Notes: generated by a model not told the origin, from the letters alone. 31,113 bases of DNA from RFTU01 sp046094505 (GCA_046094505.1 JBJTHN010000075.1:1-31113), one strand, 5' to 3'; positions 8,317-16,205 are shown, counted from the stretch's first letter. Numbers and translations: made by a program.

Positions 8317-9783
8317 TCAGGCGGTGCCGCCCACGGTCAGCCCGTCGATTCGCAGGGTGGGCTGCCCCACGCCCACGGGCACGCTTTGGCCTTCCTTGCC
8401 ACAGGTGCCCACACCCGTGTCGAGCTGCAGGTCGTTGCCGATCATCTTCACGCGGGTCAGGGCATCGGGCCCGTTGCCGATGATGGTGGCGCCCTTGACC
8501 GGGTATTGGATCTTTCCGTTTTCCACCCAGAAGGCTTCGCTGGCGCTGAACACGAACTTGCCGCTGGTGATGTCCACCTGCCCGCCGCCAAAGTTGGTGG
8601 CGTACAGGCCCTTCTTGATGCTGCGCACGATTTCCTCGGGCGCTTTATCGCCGGCCAGCATGTAGGTGTTGGTCATGCGCGGCATGGGCACGTGGGCGTA
8701 GCTTTCGCGCCGCCCGTTGCCGGTGGGGCGCACCTTCATCAGGCGTGCGTTCATCGAGTCTTGGATGTAGCGGCGCAGGATGCCGTCTTCAATGAGCACG
8801 GTGCGCTGCGAGGCCTGCCCTTCGTCGTCCACATTGAGCGAGCCGCGGCGGTCGGGGATGGTGCCGTCGTCGAGCACGGTTACGCCCTTGGCGGCCACGC
8901 GCTGGCCGATGCGGCCGGCAAAGGCGCTGGAGCCCTTGCGGTTGAAGTCGCCCTCCAGGCCGTGGCCGATGGCTTCGTGCAACAAGATGCCGGGCCAGCC
9001 CGGGCCCAGCACCACGGTCATCTCGCCGGCCGGCGCGGGGCGGCTTTCCAGGTTGGTCAGGGCTGCGCGGATGGCGTGCTGCACATACTCGGCCAGGCGC
9101 TCATCCGTGAAATAGCCCAGCGGGTAGCGCCCGCCGCCGCCGCCCGAACCCACCTCGCGCCGGCCGTTTTGCTCGGCGATCACCGTCAGGCTCAGGCGTA
9201 CCAAGGGACGCACATCCGCCGCGCGGGTGCCGTCGGCGCGGGCCACCATCACCACGTCGTATTCGGCGGCCACGCCGGCCATCACCTGAACGATGCGGGG
9301 GTCCTGGGCGCGCGCCATCTTTTCCATGCGCTCCAGCAGGGCCACTTTGGCCGCGCTGTCCAGGGTGCCAATGGGGTCGGTGGTGCCGTAGAGCAGGCGG
9401 CTTGAAGACACCACGGGCTTGTTGGCGCCCACTTTGACGCGGCGGCTCTGGCCGGCCGCGGCGATCGTGCGCACGGTGCGGGCCGCGTCCAGGAGGGCGG
9501 CCTCGGAAATGTCGTCTGAGTACGCGAAGGCGGTTTTCTCGCCGGCCACCGCGCGCACGCCCACGCCCTGGTCGATGCTGAAAGAGCCACTCTTGACGAT
9601 GCCCTCTTCCAGGCTCCACCCCTCATGACGGGTGAACTGAAAGTACAGGTCTGCGTCGTCGATGCGGTGCTCGCCGATGATGGCCAGCGCGCGTGCCAGG
9701 TGGGCTTCTTGCAAGCCGTTGGGTTGCAGCAGCAGGCCGTCGGCTATCGCCAGGCGTTCAAGGGTGGGTTCGCGTGAAATCAT
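8317..9783 (-). CDS. tldD: Metalloprotease TldD
   Basis: A 488-residue TldD subunit of the TldD/TldE (PmbA) zinc metalloprotease, which in E. coli matures microcin B17 and degrades CcdA. The zinc motif HEAIGH is at residues 269-274 in the context GILLHEAIGHGLEGD. Other family landmarks are EEGIVKSG near residue 60, VGVRAV, the glycine-rich GSGGGGG, DDEG, and a C-terminal TGVGTCGKEGQ. Length is normal. Its ATG is only 9 bases after the rsmI stop on the same strand, so the two form a transcription unit. The partner gene tldE/pmbA is not in this window. There is no Shine-Dalgarno sequence; a TAGAAT that includes the rsmI stop precedes the ATG by 6 bases. Confidence 0.97.
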   Translation of the reverse strand: MISREPTLERLAIADGLLLQPNGLQEAHLARALAIIGEHRIDDADLYFQFTRHEGWSLEEGIVKSGSFSIDQGVGVRAVAGEKTAFAYSDDISEAALLDAARTVRTIAAAGQSRRVKVGANKPVVSSSRLLYGTTDPIGTLDSAAKVALLERMEKMARAQDPRIVQVMAGVAAEYDVVMVARADGTRAADVRPLVRLSLTVIAEQNGRREVGSGGGGGRYPLGYFTDERLAEYVQHAIRAALTNLESRPAPAGEMTVVLGPGWPGILLHEAIGHGLEGDFNRKGSSAFAGRIGQRVAAKGVTVLDDGTIPDRRGSLNVDDEGQASQRTVLIEDGILRRYIQDSMNARLMKVRPTGNGRRESYAHVPMPRMTNTYMLAGDKAPEEIVRSIKKGLYATNFGGGQVDITSGKFVFSASEAFWVENGKIQYPVKGATIIGNGPDALTRVKMIGNDLQLDTGVGTCGKEGQSVPVGVGQPTLRIDGLTVGGTA

Positions 9784-9789
9784 CGTTTG

Positions 9790-9795
9790 ATTCTA
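9790..9795 (-). promoter_or_regulatory. -10-like box before tldD
   Basis: TAGAAT (five of six matches to TATAAT) stands 6 bases (CAAACG) before the tldD ATG, and its TAG is the rsmI stop codon. It shares the spacing of the other start boxes in this window. Because rsmI reads through here, it would be an internal promoter, and chance composition is a real alternative. Confidence 0.3.
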
Positions 9796-10764
9796 GGCAT
9801 CGGCCGCGCCCTCACCTTGAGCATCCTTCAAATCGAGGGCCCATTGGTACAGGCGCTTTTTCGGCAAGCCGGAGATTTCAGCACCCAGGGCGGCCGCTTG
9901 CTTGACGGGCAGGTCTTGCAGCAGGATGGCCAAGACCCGGTGGGCGGCCTGCTCCTCGGGTGTGGACGGTTCGGCACGGCCGGGGGAGCCCGAACCCGGC
10001 GTATCGGATGCCGCCAACGAGCCCTCCCCCGCGCCGTGCAGCACCAGCACGAACTCACCGCGGCGGCGGTTGGGGTCTGCTGCCAGCCACGCGGGCCACT
10101 CACCCGCGGCCAGGGTGTGGACGGCCTCAAACTGTTTGGTCAGCTCGCGCGCCACGGTCAAGCGGCGCGCCGGGCAGGCCTGGGCCAGTTCGTTTGCCAA
10201 GGCTTCCACACGGTGGGGAGACTCGAACAGCACCACGCTGCAGGCGTCCATCACCGCTGCTCGCAGGGCCGCGGCCCGCTCGGAGCCCTTCGAGGGCAGG
10301 AAACCGACGAAGCGAAAGCCCCGCTTGGACACATCGCCTGCCACGCTGAGGGCGGCCAAGGCACTGCTGGCGCCGGGCAGGGGCAGGCAGCGACAACCGG
10401 CTTCGCGCACGGCTTGCACCAGGGCGGCACCGGGGTCGCTCACCGCCGGCGTGCCTGCATCGCTGATGTAGGCCACGCGCTCGCCGCGCTGCAGGCGCTC
10501 CACCACCCGGTAAGCGCCTTCACGCTCGTTGTGTTCATGCACGGCCAACAGCGGCTTGTGCAGGCCCAGGGCCGTCAAGAGGTGGGCACTCTGTCGGGTG
10601 TCCTCACAGGCTACGGCATCCACCAGGGCCAGGGTGTGCACCGCCCTCAGGGTGATGTCGGCGAGGTTGCCGATGGGCGTGGCCACCACATACAGTGCAC
10701 CAGGGGGGAAATCTTGTGCGCCGGCCGCATGGGCCGCAGCGCTGAGCACGGTGGTGGGATTCAC
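9793..10764 (-). CDS. rsmI: 16S rRNA (cytidine-1402-2'-O)-methyltransferase RsmI
   Basis: A 323-residue tetrapyrrole-methylase-fold enzyme that 2'-O-methylates C1402 in the ribosomal P site. Family motifs: LYVVATPIGNLADITLRA (residues 24-41), VACEDTR, VAYISDAGTPAVSDPG, LPGASSALAAL, RFVGFLP, and FESPHR. The C-terminal tail has AAALGAEISGLPKKRLY, the usual end of RsmI. The start is a GTG at 10764, since the family motif begins about 23 residues later and no nearer ATG exists. The first bases overlap the first bases of the divergent yraN gene. In E. coli rsmI is likewise divergent from lpoA-yraN-diaA-dolP; here lpoA is absent. Confidence 0.95.
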   Translation of the reverse strand: MNPTTVLSAAAHAAGAQDFPPGALYVVATPIGNLADITLRAVHTLALVDAVACEDTRQSAHLLTALGLHKPLLAVHEHNEREGAYRVVERLQRGERVAYISDAGTPAVSDPGAALVQAVREAGCRCLPLPGASSALAALSVAGDVSKRGFRFVGFLPSKGSERAAALRAAVMDACSVVLFESPHRVEALANELAQACPARRLTVARELTKQFEAVHTLAAGEWPAWLAADPNRRRGEFVLVLHGAGEGSLAASDTPGSGSPGRAEPSTPEEQAAHRVLAILLQDLPVKQAAALGAEISGLPKKRLYQWALDLKDAQGEGAADA

Positions 10765-11125
10765 ACAGCAAAAAGGTTCAGAGGCCGAAGACCGCGCCTG
10801 CCGTCACTTGCAGGCCCAGGGTCTGACGCTGGTGCAGCGCAATTATCGGGTCGCCGGCGGCCCGCGCCGGCGCGGCGGTGAGATCGACCTCATCATGCGA
10901 ACCCAGCAAGGCACCCTGGTCTTTGTCGAGGTGCGCGCCCGCGCGCAGGCCCGCCACGGGGGTGCGGGGGCCAGTGTGACGGCGCTCAAGCAGCGCCGCC
11001 TGGTGTGGGCGGCCCGGCACTACCTCTTGCGTTGGGCCAGCCCACCCCCCTGCCGCTTCGACGTGGTGGCGCTGGAAGGCGGTGTGTTGCATTGGTGGCC
11101 CGGGGCGTTCGAGGCGGCTAACTGA
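10751..11125 (+). CDS. yraN: YraN family (UPF0102) putative endonuclease-fold protein
   Basis: About 124 residues. The signature GSEAEDRACRHLQAQG, followed by RRGGEIDLIM and FVEVRARA, is the UPF0102/YraN pattern and resembles a PD-(D/E)XK nuclease core (E in GGEIDLI, E-x-R in FVEVRAR). No activity is firmly established. There is no ATG before the motif; the GTG at 10751 or 10754 is the best start and gives the usual family length. It opposes rsmI and their first codons overlap by about 14 bases, so transcription or translation of one may interfere with the other. It is followed by a strong hairpin and the diaA-like gene. Confidence 0.88.
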   Translation: MVGFTQQKGSEAEDRACRHLQAQGLTLVQRNYRVAGGPRRRGGEIDLIMRTQQGTLVFVEVRARAQARHGGAGASVTALKQRRLVWAARHYLLRWASPPPCRFDVVALEGGVLHWWPGAFEAAN

Positions 11126-11131
11126 CGGGGC

Positions 11132-11166
11132 GGTGCCGGCCACCTGTGCAGGGGCTGGCCGGCACC
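11132..11166 (+). terminator. Strong hairpin between yraN and the diaA-like gene
   Basis: A perfect 11-bp stem, GGTGCCGGCCA (11132-11142) with TGGCCGGCACC (11156-11166), closes a 13-base loop. It starts 6 bases after the yraN stop and ends 19 bases before the downstream ATG. There is no U tract, so it may be a pause or Rho-assisted terminator, or an RNA-processing site, rather than a classic intrinsic terminator. Confidence 0.5.
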
Positions 11167-11172
11167 CTGACT

Positions 11173-11178
11173 TATGAT
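11173..11178 (+). promoter_or_regulatory. -10 box before the diaA-like gene
   Basis: TATGAT (five of six matches) is 7 bases (CCTCACC) before the ATG at 11186, directly after the 11132-11166 hairpin. There is no Shine-Dalgarno sequence. This is consistent with a separate leaderless promoter for diaA-dolP. Confidence 0.5.
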
Positions 11179-11185
11179 CCTCACC

Positions 11186-11812
11186 ATGCTCGAGCCCCGC
11201 ATTCAGCAACAGTTTTACGACACCGCCGACGGCTTGGTGCAGGCTGCTGAAAGCCTGGCCCGCCCGGTGGCCGCAGCGGTGGAGCTGCTGCTGGCGGCGG
11301 TGACCGGTGGGGGCAAGTTGCTGGTGGTGGGAACCGGCTCGGCACAGGCCGATGCCCTCTACGCCGCCGCCTTGTTCATGGGGGGCGCCGAGCGCCCCCG
11401 TCCCGGCCTGCCCGCCTTGACCCTGGGCGCGGACCCGGCTGTGAACGCCGCGCTGACGCAGGCCGTGGGCGGCGCCGCGGCCGACCCCGCAGCGGTGATG
11501 GCGCGCCAGGTGCATGCCCTGGGCCTGCCGGGCGACGTGCTGGTGGTTTTCGAGGGCCCGGCCGCCAACGGCGTGCCCCAGGCTCTGGGGCCGCTCATCG
11601 AAGCCGCCCACGACCGCGAACTCTCGGTGGTGCTGTGGACGGCGGCTGCGCGCGAGGCGCCGCTGTCGCCCAGTGCGGAACTGCTCACCGATATCGACAT
11701 CCATATCCCCGTGCGCGCCGACCGCCTCGCCCAGGCCGGTACCCTGTACCGGCTGGCTTGGCTGGCCCTGGTCGATGCGCTCGATCTGCAACTGCTTGGA
11801 GAAACCGAATGA
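11186..11812 (+). CDS. diaA: SIS-domain protein, DiaA-like (DnaA-initiator-associating)
   Basis: A 208-residue single SIS-domain protein. Its neighbours (yraN before, dolP after) and its opening LEPRIQQQFYDTADGLVQAAESL identify it as the DiaA orthologue by position. In E. coli, DiaA is a tetramer that binds DnaA and promotes initiation at oriC; GmhA sedoheptulose-phosphate isomerase is a relative. Here the sugar-phosphate loop is degenerate: E. coli DiaA has STRGNS, but this protein has FEGPAANG, so catalysis is unlikely. GKLLVVGTGSAQADA corresponds to the first SIS loop. The ATG at 11186 was preferred to 11174 because the latter lies in a TATGAT box. It overlaps dolP by four bases. Confidence 0.8.
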   Translation: MLEPRIQQQFYDTADGLVQAAESLARPVAAAVELLLAAVTGGGKLLVVGTGSAQADALYAAALFMGGAERPRPGLPALTLGADPAVNAALTQAVGGAAADPAAVMARQVHALGLPGDVLVVFEGPAANGVPQALGPLIEAAHDRELSVVLWTAAAREAPLSPSAELLTDIDIHIPVRADRLAQAGTLYRLAWLALVDALDLQLLGETE

Positions 11813-12474
11813 CCTCGTCAAAGCGCCCGTTCCGCGTGAAGCCCTTGGTGGGCACTTGGGGCCGCTGCGCCCTGCTGGCCGCATCCGTGGCTGCGACCTT
11901 GTCCCTGCAGGGCTGCGAGGTGTTGGCCATCGGCGCTGTGGCCGGCGGCTCAGCCGTGGTGGCTGTGGACCGCCGCACCACCGGCATTCAGCTGGAGGAC
12001 AAGACCATCGAAATCAAGGTGGGCCAGCGCGCCAAGGAGCTGGTGGGCGACAAGGGCAATGTCAACGCCACCGCCTACAACCGCGCGGTGTTGCTGACCG
12101 GCGAAGTGCCCAGCGAGGCCGACCGCGCCGCTATCGAGCGGGCCGCCACGGCGGTGGAAAACGTCAAGGGCGTGGTCAATGAACTCACCGTGGGCTTTCC
12201 CTCGGCCCTGACCGCGCGGGCATCAGACGGCATCATCGCGGGCAAGATCCGCGCGAAGTTCATCGAGGCGGCCGACCTCTCGGCCACAGCCTTCAAGATC
12301 ACGGTCGAAGGCGGCGTGGTGTACCTGATGGGCATGGTGTCCGAAGCGGAAAGCCGCCGCGCCACCCAACTGGCCGCCGGTGTTTCGGGCGTGAAGAAGG
12401 TGGTGCGTGTGTTCGAGATGATCAGCGCCGAAGAAGTGATGCGGCTGCGATCCAAGGCCACCGGCACACGCTGA
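11809..12474 (+). CDS. dolP: DolP-like lipoprotein with two BON domains
   Basis: A 221-residue outer-membrane lipoprotein precursor. The signal peptide ends in LSLQGC, with the lipidated Cys at residue 36. Two BON domains follow: one with NVNATAYNRAVLLTGEVPSEADR, the second with FKITVEGGVVYLMGMVSEAESRR; both have the conserved central glycine. E. coli DolP (YraP) binds anionic phospholipid at the division site and supports envelope integrity and BAM function. The ATG overlaps the diaA stop (ATGA), with GGAG about 8 bases upstream, so the two are translationally coupled. The order yraN-diaA-dolP is the conserved one. Confidence 0.92.
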   Translation: MTSSKRPFRVKPLVGTWGRCALLAASVAATLSLQGCEVLAIGAVAGGSAVVAVDRRTTGIQLEDKTIEIKVGQRAKELVGDKGNVNATAYNRAVLLTGEVPSEADRAAIERAATAVENVKGVVNELTVGFPSALTARASDGIIAGKIRAKFIEAADLSATAFKITVEGGVVYLMGMVSEAESRRATQLAAGVSGVKKVVRVFEMISAEEVMRLRSKATGTR

Positions 12475-12509
12475 GCTGCGCGCGCCGGCATTCCGGCACA
12501 ACACGACCG

Positions 12510-12532
12510 GTGGGCGCGCGCTAGGCGCCCAC
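12510..12532. terminator. Hairpin between convergent genes dolP and the reductase
   Basis: GTGGGCGC (12510-12517) pairs with GCGCCCAC (12525-12532) around a 7-base loop, in the 66 bases between two convergent stop codons. The position suits a bidirectional terminator, but there is no U tract on either strand. Confidence 0.45.
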
Positions 12533-12540
12533 CCGCGCCC

Positions 12541-13443
12541 TTACTTCAGCCGCCTGATCAGGCTGGAGGTGTCCCAGCGCTGGCCCCCCATGGCCTGCAC
12601 ATCCGCGTAGAACTGGTCGACCAATGCGGTCACCGGCAGCTTGGCGCCGTTATGCCGGGCCTCTTCCAGGCACAGGCCCAGGTCTTTGCGCATCCAGTCC
12701 ACGGCAAAGCCGAAGTCGAAGCGGTCTTCCACCATCGTCTGGCCGCGGTTGTCCATCTGCCAGCTTTGGGCCGCGCCTTTGCCGATGACCTCCAGCACCA
12801 GGCGCATGTCCAAGCCGGCGTGTTGGCCAAAGGCGATGCCTTCGCTCAGGCCCTGCGCCAGGCCGGCAATGCAGATCTGGTTGACCATCTTGGCCAATTG
12901 GCCCGCGCCGCTGTCGCCCACGCGGGTCACCGCGCGTGAGAACGCCATCGTCACCGGTTTGATGGCGTCAAAGGCGGCCTGCTCGCCCCCACACATGACG
13001 GTCAGCAGGCCGTTGACCGCGCCGGCTTGCCCACCCGATACGGGCGCATCCATGAAGTGCAGGCCTTGGCTGCGTGCCTGTTCCCACAGGCTGCGGGCCA
13101 CGTTGGCCGAAGCGGTCGTGTGGTCCACGAACACCGCGCCGGGCTTCATGCCGGCGAAGGCACCGTCAGGGCCCAGCGTGATGGAGCGCAAGTCGTCGTC
13201 GTTGCCCACGCAGGCGTAGACGATGTCGGCCCCTTGGGCGGCCAAGGCCGGCGTGGCGGCGGCAGCTCCGCCGAACTCGGCGGCCCAGGCCTGCACTTTG
13301 GCCGCGGTGCGGTTGTAGACGGTGACGTGGTGGCCCGCGCGTGCCAGGTGGCCGGCCATGGGCAGGCCCATCACGCCCAGGCCCAGGAAGGCCACGCGCT
13401 GCGGGGGGAGGGATTCGTAGGTCTTGGTGCCGATGCTGCTCAT
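12541..13443 (-). CDS. NAD(P)-dependent 3-hydroxyisobutyrate dehydrogenase family reductase
   Basis: A 300-residue beta-hydroxyacid dehydrogenase. The N-terminal Rossmann motif is VAFLGLGVMGLPMAGHL, about 16 residues in. The substrate-binding DAPVSGGQAGA and the catalytic-lysine segment GAGQLAKMVNQ follow in the family order. Members act on 3-hydroxyisobutyrate, tartronate semialdehyde, succinic semialdehyde and similar compounds; the substrate here is not determined. The ATG overlaps the stop of the PilT-family gene (TGATG), with GGAG about 8 bases upstream. Coupling to a pilus ATPase gene makes no obvious metabolic sense. It occupies the place where pilU follows pilT in many relatives. Confidence 0.92.
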   Translation of the reverse strand: MSSIGTKTYESLPPQRVAFLGLGVMGLPMAGHLARAGHHVTVYNRTAAKVQAWAAEFGGAAAATPALAAQGADIVYACVGNDDDLRSITLGPDGAFAGMKPGAVFVDHTTASANVARSLWEQARSQGLHFMDAPVSGGQAGAVNGLLTVMCGGEQAAFDAIKPVTMAFSRAVTRVGDSGAGQLAKMVNQICIAGLAQGLSEGIAFGQHAGLDMRLVLEVIGKGAAQSWQMDNRGQTMVEDRFDFGFAVDWMRKDLGLCLEEARHNGAKLPVTALVDQFYADVQAMGGQRWDTSSLIRRLK

Positions 13444-14480
13444 CACAAATTCTCCGGAAATCGGGCCAGGCTGCGGGCTTGCTGCAGGCTGATATGGCCG
13501 CTGCGCAGCAAGTGGCCCAGGCCTTGGTCCAAGGTTTGCATACCCTGGCTGAGGCCGGATTGCATCACGGAAACCAACTGCGCGGCCTTGCCTTCGCGAA
13601 CCAGGTGGGCCACGGCGGGGGTGCCCACGAGCACCTCCCAGGCAGCCACGCGACCCAGACCATCGGCGGTCTTGCACAGCACTTGGCACACCACACCCCG
13701 AAGCGACTCCGCGAGCTGGGCCCGAACCCAGGCCTTTTCCACGGCATCGAAGACATCGACCATGCGGTCAACCGCCTGTGCCGCACTGCTGGCATGCAGC
13801 GTGGCCAACACCAGGTGGCCGGTTTCGGCCGCACGCAGGGCCAGGCGTATCGCGTCGCTGTCTCGCAGCTCGCCCAGCGCAATCACATCGGGGTCTTCGC
13901 GCAGGGCCGAGCGCAGGGCCGTCTCGTAGCTGGGGGTGTGGGTGTGGACCTCGCGTTGGTTGACCAGGCTGAGCCGGCTCTCGTGGAGGAATTCGATCGG
14001 GTCTTCGATGGTCAGGATGTGGCCCTGGTGGCCGCGGTTGCGGTGGTCGACCATGGCCGCCAGGGTGGTGCTTTTGCCCGACCCGGTAGAGCCCACCACC
14101 AGCACCAGGCCGTGTGGCCGCAGGGCCAGGTCGGCCAGCACCGGTGGGACCTGAAGGCTGTGCAGGCTGCGGATGGCCGAGGGCACCAGGCGCAGGACGG
14201 CTGCGGGCCCAGCACGCTGGGAGAACACATGAACCCGACACCGCGCCGCGCCGCCGATCTCGCAGCCGAAGTCCAGGTCGTGCAGGGCTCGCGCCCTGCC
14301 TTGCGGCGCTGCGCAAAGCAGGGGCTGCAGCAGGGCTTGCACGGCCTCTTGCGCCAAGGGGGTCTCGCCCAGGCTGCGCAGGTCGCCGTGCACCCGCAGC
14401 ATCGGGGGGTGCCCGGCGGCCAGGTGCAGGTCAGAGGCGCCTTGGCGCAGGGCTTCGTGCAGAAGGGCGGTGATGTCCAT
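13443..14480 (-). CDS. PilT-family type IV pilus retraction ATPase
   Basis: A 345-residue secretion-type ATPase. The N-terminus has the PilT opening GASDLHLAAGHPPMLRV. Walker A is GSTGSGKST at residues 130-138, the Asp box is ILTIEDPIEF, Walker B is DPDVIALGELRD, and the His box is ATLHASSAAQAVDRM. RVAAWEVLVGTPAVAHLVREGK and GMQTLDQ complete the PilT pattern. PilT powers pilus retraction at the inner membrane. Features such as GELRDSDAIRLAL and LVLATLHA recall the PilT-like YggR, which sits beside yggS in E. coli, so this may be a paralogue rather than the main PilT. No pilU follows. It is divergent from yggS, with 61 bases between. The symbol is left blank for that reason. Confidence 0.88.
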   Translation of the reverse strand: MDITALLHEALRQGASDLHLAAGHPPMLRVHGDLRSLGETPLAQEAVQALLQPLLCAAPQGRARALHDLDFGCEIGGAARCRVHVFSQRAGPAAVLRLVPSAIRSLHSLQVPPVLADLALRPHGLVLVVGSTGSGKSTTLAAMVDHRNRGHQGHILTIEDPIEFLHESRLSLVNQREVHTHTPSYETALRSALREDPDVIALGELRDSDAIRLALRAAETGHLVLATLHASSAAQAVDRMVDVFDAVEKAWVRAQLAESLRGVVCQVLCKTADGLGRVAAWEVLVGTPAVAHLVREGKAAQLVSVMQSGLSQGMQTLDQGLGHLLRSGHISLQQARSLARFPENL

Positions 14481-14541
14481 GGGCCGTGCGCGGTGGGGGC
14501 TGCGGTACAGAGCGGCGCCGCTGCGGTACGCTCGATTCATT

Positions 14542-15288
14542 ATGGAAACCATCTCCGAGGCGCTGGCCCACACCCAGGAGCGGATTGCGAGGGCCTGCCA
14601 GGCCTGTGGCCGGCCCCCCGGTGAGGTCACCCTGTTGGCGGTGGGCAAAACCAAACCCTGGGACGCCATCGCCCAGGCGGCGGCCGCCGGACAGCGGGAC
14701 TTTGGCGAAAACTACGTGCAAGAGGGTGTCGACAAGATCGCCCAGTGGCGGGTGCAGCGTGACAGCGCCCCCGGCGATGCGGCGGGTGGCCTACAGGGCC
14801 TGCAGTGGCACCTCATCGGCCCCTTGCAAAGCAACAAGACCCGAGAGGTGGCGCAGCACTTTGATTGGGTGCACAGCATCGACCGCTTGAAGATTGCCCA
14901 GCGCCTGTCTGAGCAGCGGCCTGCGGAACGGCCGCCCCTGCAGGTGTGTCTGCAGGTGAACATCAGCGGCCAGTCCAGCAAGTCGGGCGTGGCGCCGGCC
15001 CAGGCCTTGGCCCTGGCGCAGGCCGTGCATGCGCTGCCGGGACTGCGCCTGCGGGGTCTGATGTCCATTCCCGAGCCGGCCGATGACGAAGCGGGCCGCC
15101 GCGCGCCACACCGCGCCCTGCGTGAGCTGCGCGACGCGCTGCAGCGCGCCGACCCTCGATTGGAGCTGCCGGTGTTGAGCATGGGCATGAGCGATGATCT
15201 GGAAGCGGCCATCGCCGAAGGCGCCACCTTGGTGCGCATCGGAACGGCCATCTTTGGCAGGAGGGCTACGGCGCATGGACCGAACTGA
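14542..15288 (+). CDS. yggS: YggS family pyridoxal-phosphate homeostasis protein
   Basis: A 248-residue fold-III PLP-binding protein (PLPBP/YggS), with no known catalysis but a role in vitamin B6 and amino-acid homeostasis. The PLP lysine is K36 in LLAVGKTKP. FGENYVQEG, WHLIGPLQSNKTR, QVNISGQSSKSGV, LRGLMSIPEP, LSMGMSDDLEAAI, and the C-terminal VRIGTAIFGRR are all family blocks. The start was set at the ATG just before ETISEAL, matching the usual N-terminus. It is divergent from the PilT-family gene, and its last 14 bases overlap the arginase gene. The yggS-pilT-like-proC neighbourhood is common in proteobacteria, here with arginase inserted before proC. Confidence 0.95.
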   Translation: METISEALAHTQERIARACQACGRPPGEVTLLAVGKTKPWDAIAQAAAAGQRDFGENYVQEGVDKIAQWRVQRDSAPGDAAGGLQGLQWHLIGPLQSNKTREVAQHFDWVHSIDRLKIAQRLSEQRPAERPPLQVCLQVNISGQSSKSGVAPAQALALAQAVHALPGLRLRGLMSIPEPADDEAGRRAPHRALRELRDALQRADPRLELPVLSMGMSDDLEAAIAEGATLVRIGTAIFGRRATAHGPN

Positions 15289-16204
15289 AGCGGTTTTGAT
15301 TGGCGCACCCACCGACGTGGGGGCCAGCACCCGAGGCGCTTCGATGGGCCCTGAGGCCCTGCGTGTGGCCGGGCTGGAGCCCGCGCTCCGGGCGCGGGGC
15401 CTGTCGGTTCGCGACACGGGCAACCTTCAGGGCCCGGCCAACCCCTGGCAGCCTGCGCAGGGTGGGTATCGCCACTTGCCGCAGGTGCTGGCCTGGAACC
15501 AGGCGCTGCACGCCGCGGTGGCCCAAACCCTGCAAGCCGGCTCGCTGCCCATCGTCTTGGGCGGCGACCATTGCCTGGGCATGGGCAGCATCAGCGCGGT
15601 GGCGCGCCATTGCCGCCAACAGGGCCGCAAGTTGCGCGTGCTGTGGCTGGATGCGCATGCCGACTTCAACACCCCGGACCTCACCCCCAGCGGCAACCTG
15701 CACGGCATGCCCATGGCGGTGCTCTGTGGCCACGGCCCGGCTGAGCTGGTGGGCTTGGGCGGCTTCAGCGCACAGGACCCCGCGCTCAAGCCGCGTTGGG
15801 TGCGCCAAATCGGGATTCGCAGCGTGGACCCGGGTGAGAAGCACTTCGTGCACGAGCAGGGCCTGGAGGTCTTCGACATGCGCTTCATCGACGAGATGGG
15901 CATGCGCCATGCCATGGAGCTGGCCTTGGCCACCCTGGACGAAAACACCCACCTGCACGTGAGCTTCGATGTGGACTTTCTGGACCCTGAGATCGCCCCC
16001 GGTGTGGCCACCACCGTACCAGGCGGGCCCACCTACCGCGAAGCCCAGTTGTGCATGGAGATGATTGCTGACACCGGGCGGCTGGCCAGCCTGGACATCA
16101 TGGAACTCAACCCGGCGCTGGATGTACGCAACAAGACCGCGGTGCTCGCGGTGGACCTGGTGGAAAGCCTGTTCGGCAAAAGCACCCTGATGCGAAAGGC
16201 CTGA
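15275..16204 (+). CDS. rocF: Arginase
   Basis: A 309-residue ureohydrolase that hydrolyses L-arginine to ornithine and urea using a binuclear manganese centre. Metal ligands are visible: GGDH (His99), DAHAD (Asp126, His128, Asp130) and SFDVD (Asp232, Asp234). SIRSVD-type IRSVDPGE and the LDIMELNPALD block near the end are typical of arginase rather than agmatinase. A strong AGGAGGG (15259-15265) precedes the ATG by 9 bases, inside the end of yggS, with which it overlaps by 14 bases. Together with proC downstream it could link arginine breakdown to proline metabolism, although the ornithine aminotransferase that would join them is not here. Confidence 0.92.
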   Translation: MDRTEAVLIGAPTDVGASTRGASMGPEALRVAGLEPALRARGLSVRDTGNLQGPANPWQPAQGGYRHLPQVLAWNQALHAAVAQTLQAGSLPIVLGGDHCLGMGSISAVARHCRQQGRKLRVLWLDAHADFNTPDLTPSGNLHGMPMAVLCGHGPAELVGLGGFSAQDPALKPRWVRQIGIRSVDPGEKHFVHEQGLEVFDMRFIDEMGMRHAMELALATLDENTHLHVSFDVDFLDPEIAPGVATTVPGGPTYREAQLCMEMIADTGRLASLDIMELNPALDVRNKTAVLAVDLVESLFGKSTLMRKA

Positions 16205-16205
16205 T

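Noticed and set aside
7987..9405. Plus-strand open frame of 472 codons opposite tldD
   Set aside because: TldD and its HEAIGH motif explain the sequence; the long open frame is a consequence of GC-rich codon use.
14481..14541. Strong divergent promoter between the PilT-family gene and yggS
   Set aside because: Only a weak TACGCT hexamer was found before yggS and none before the ATPase gene. Promoters must exist here or nearby, but I cannot place them.
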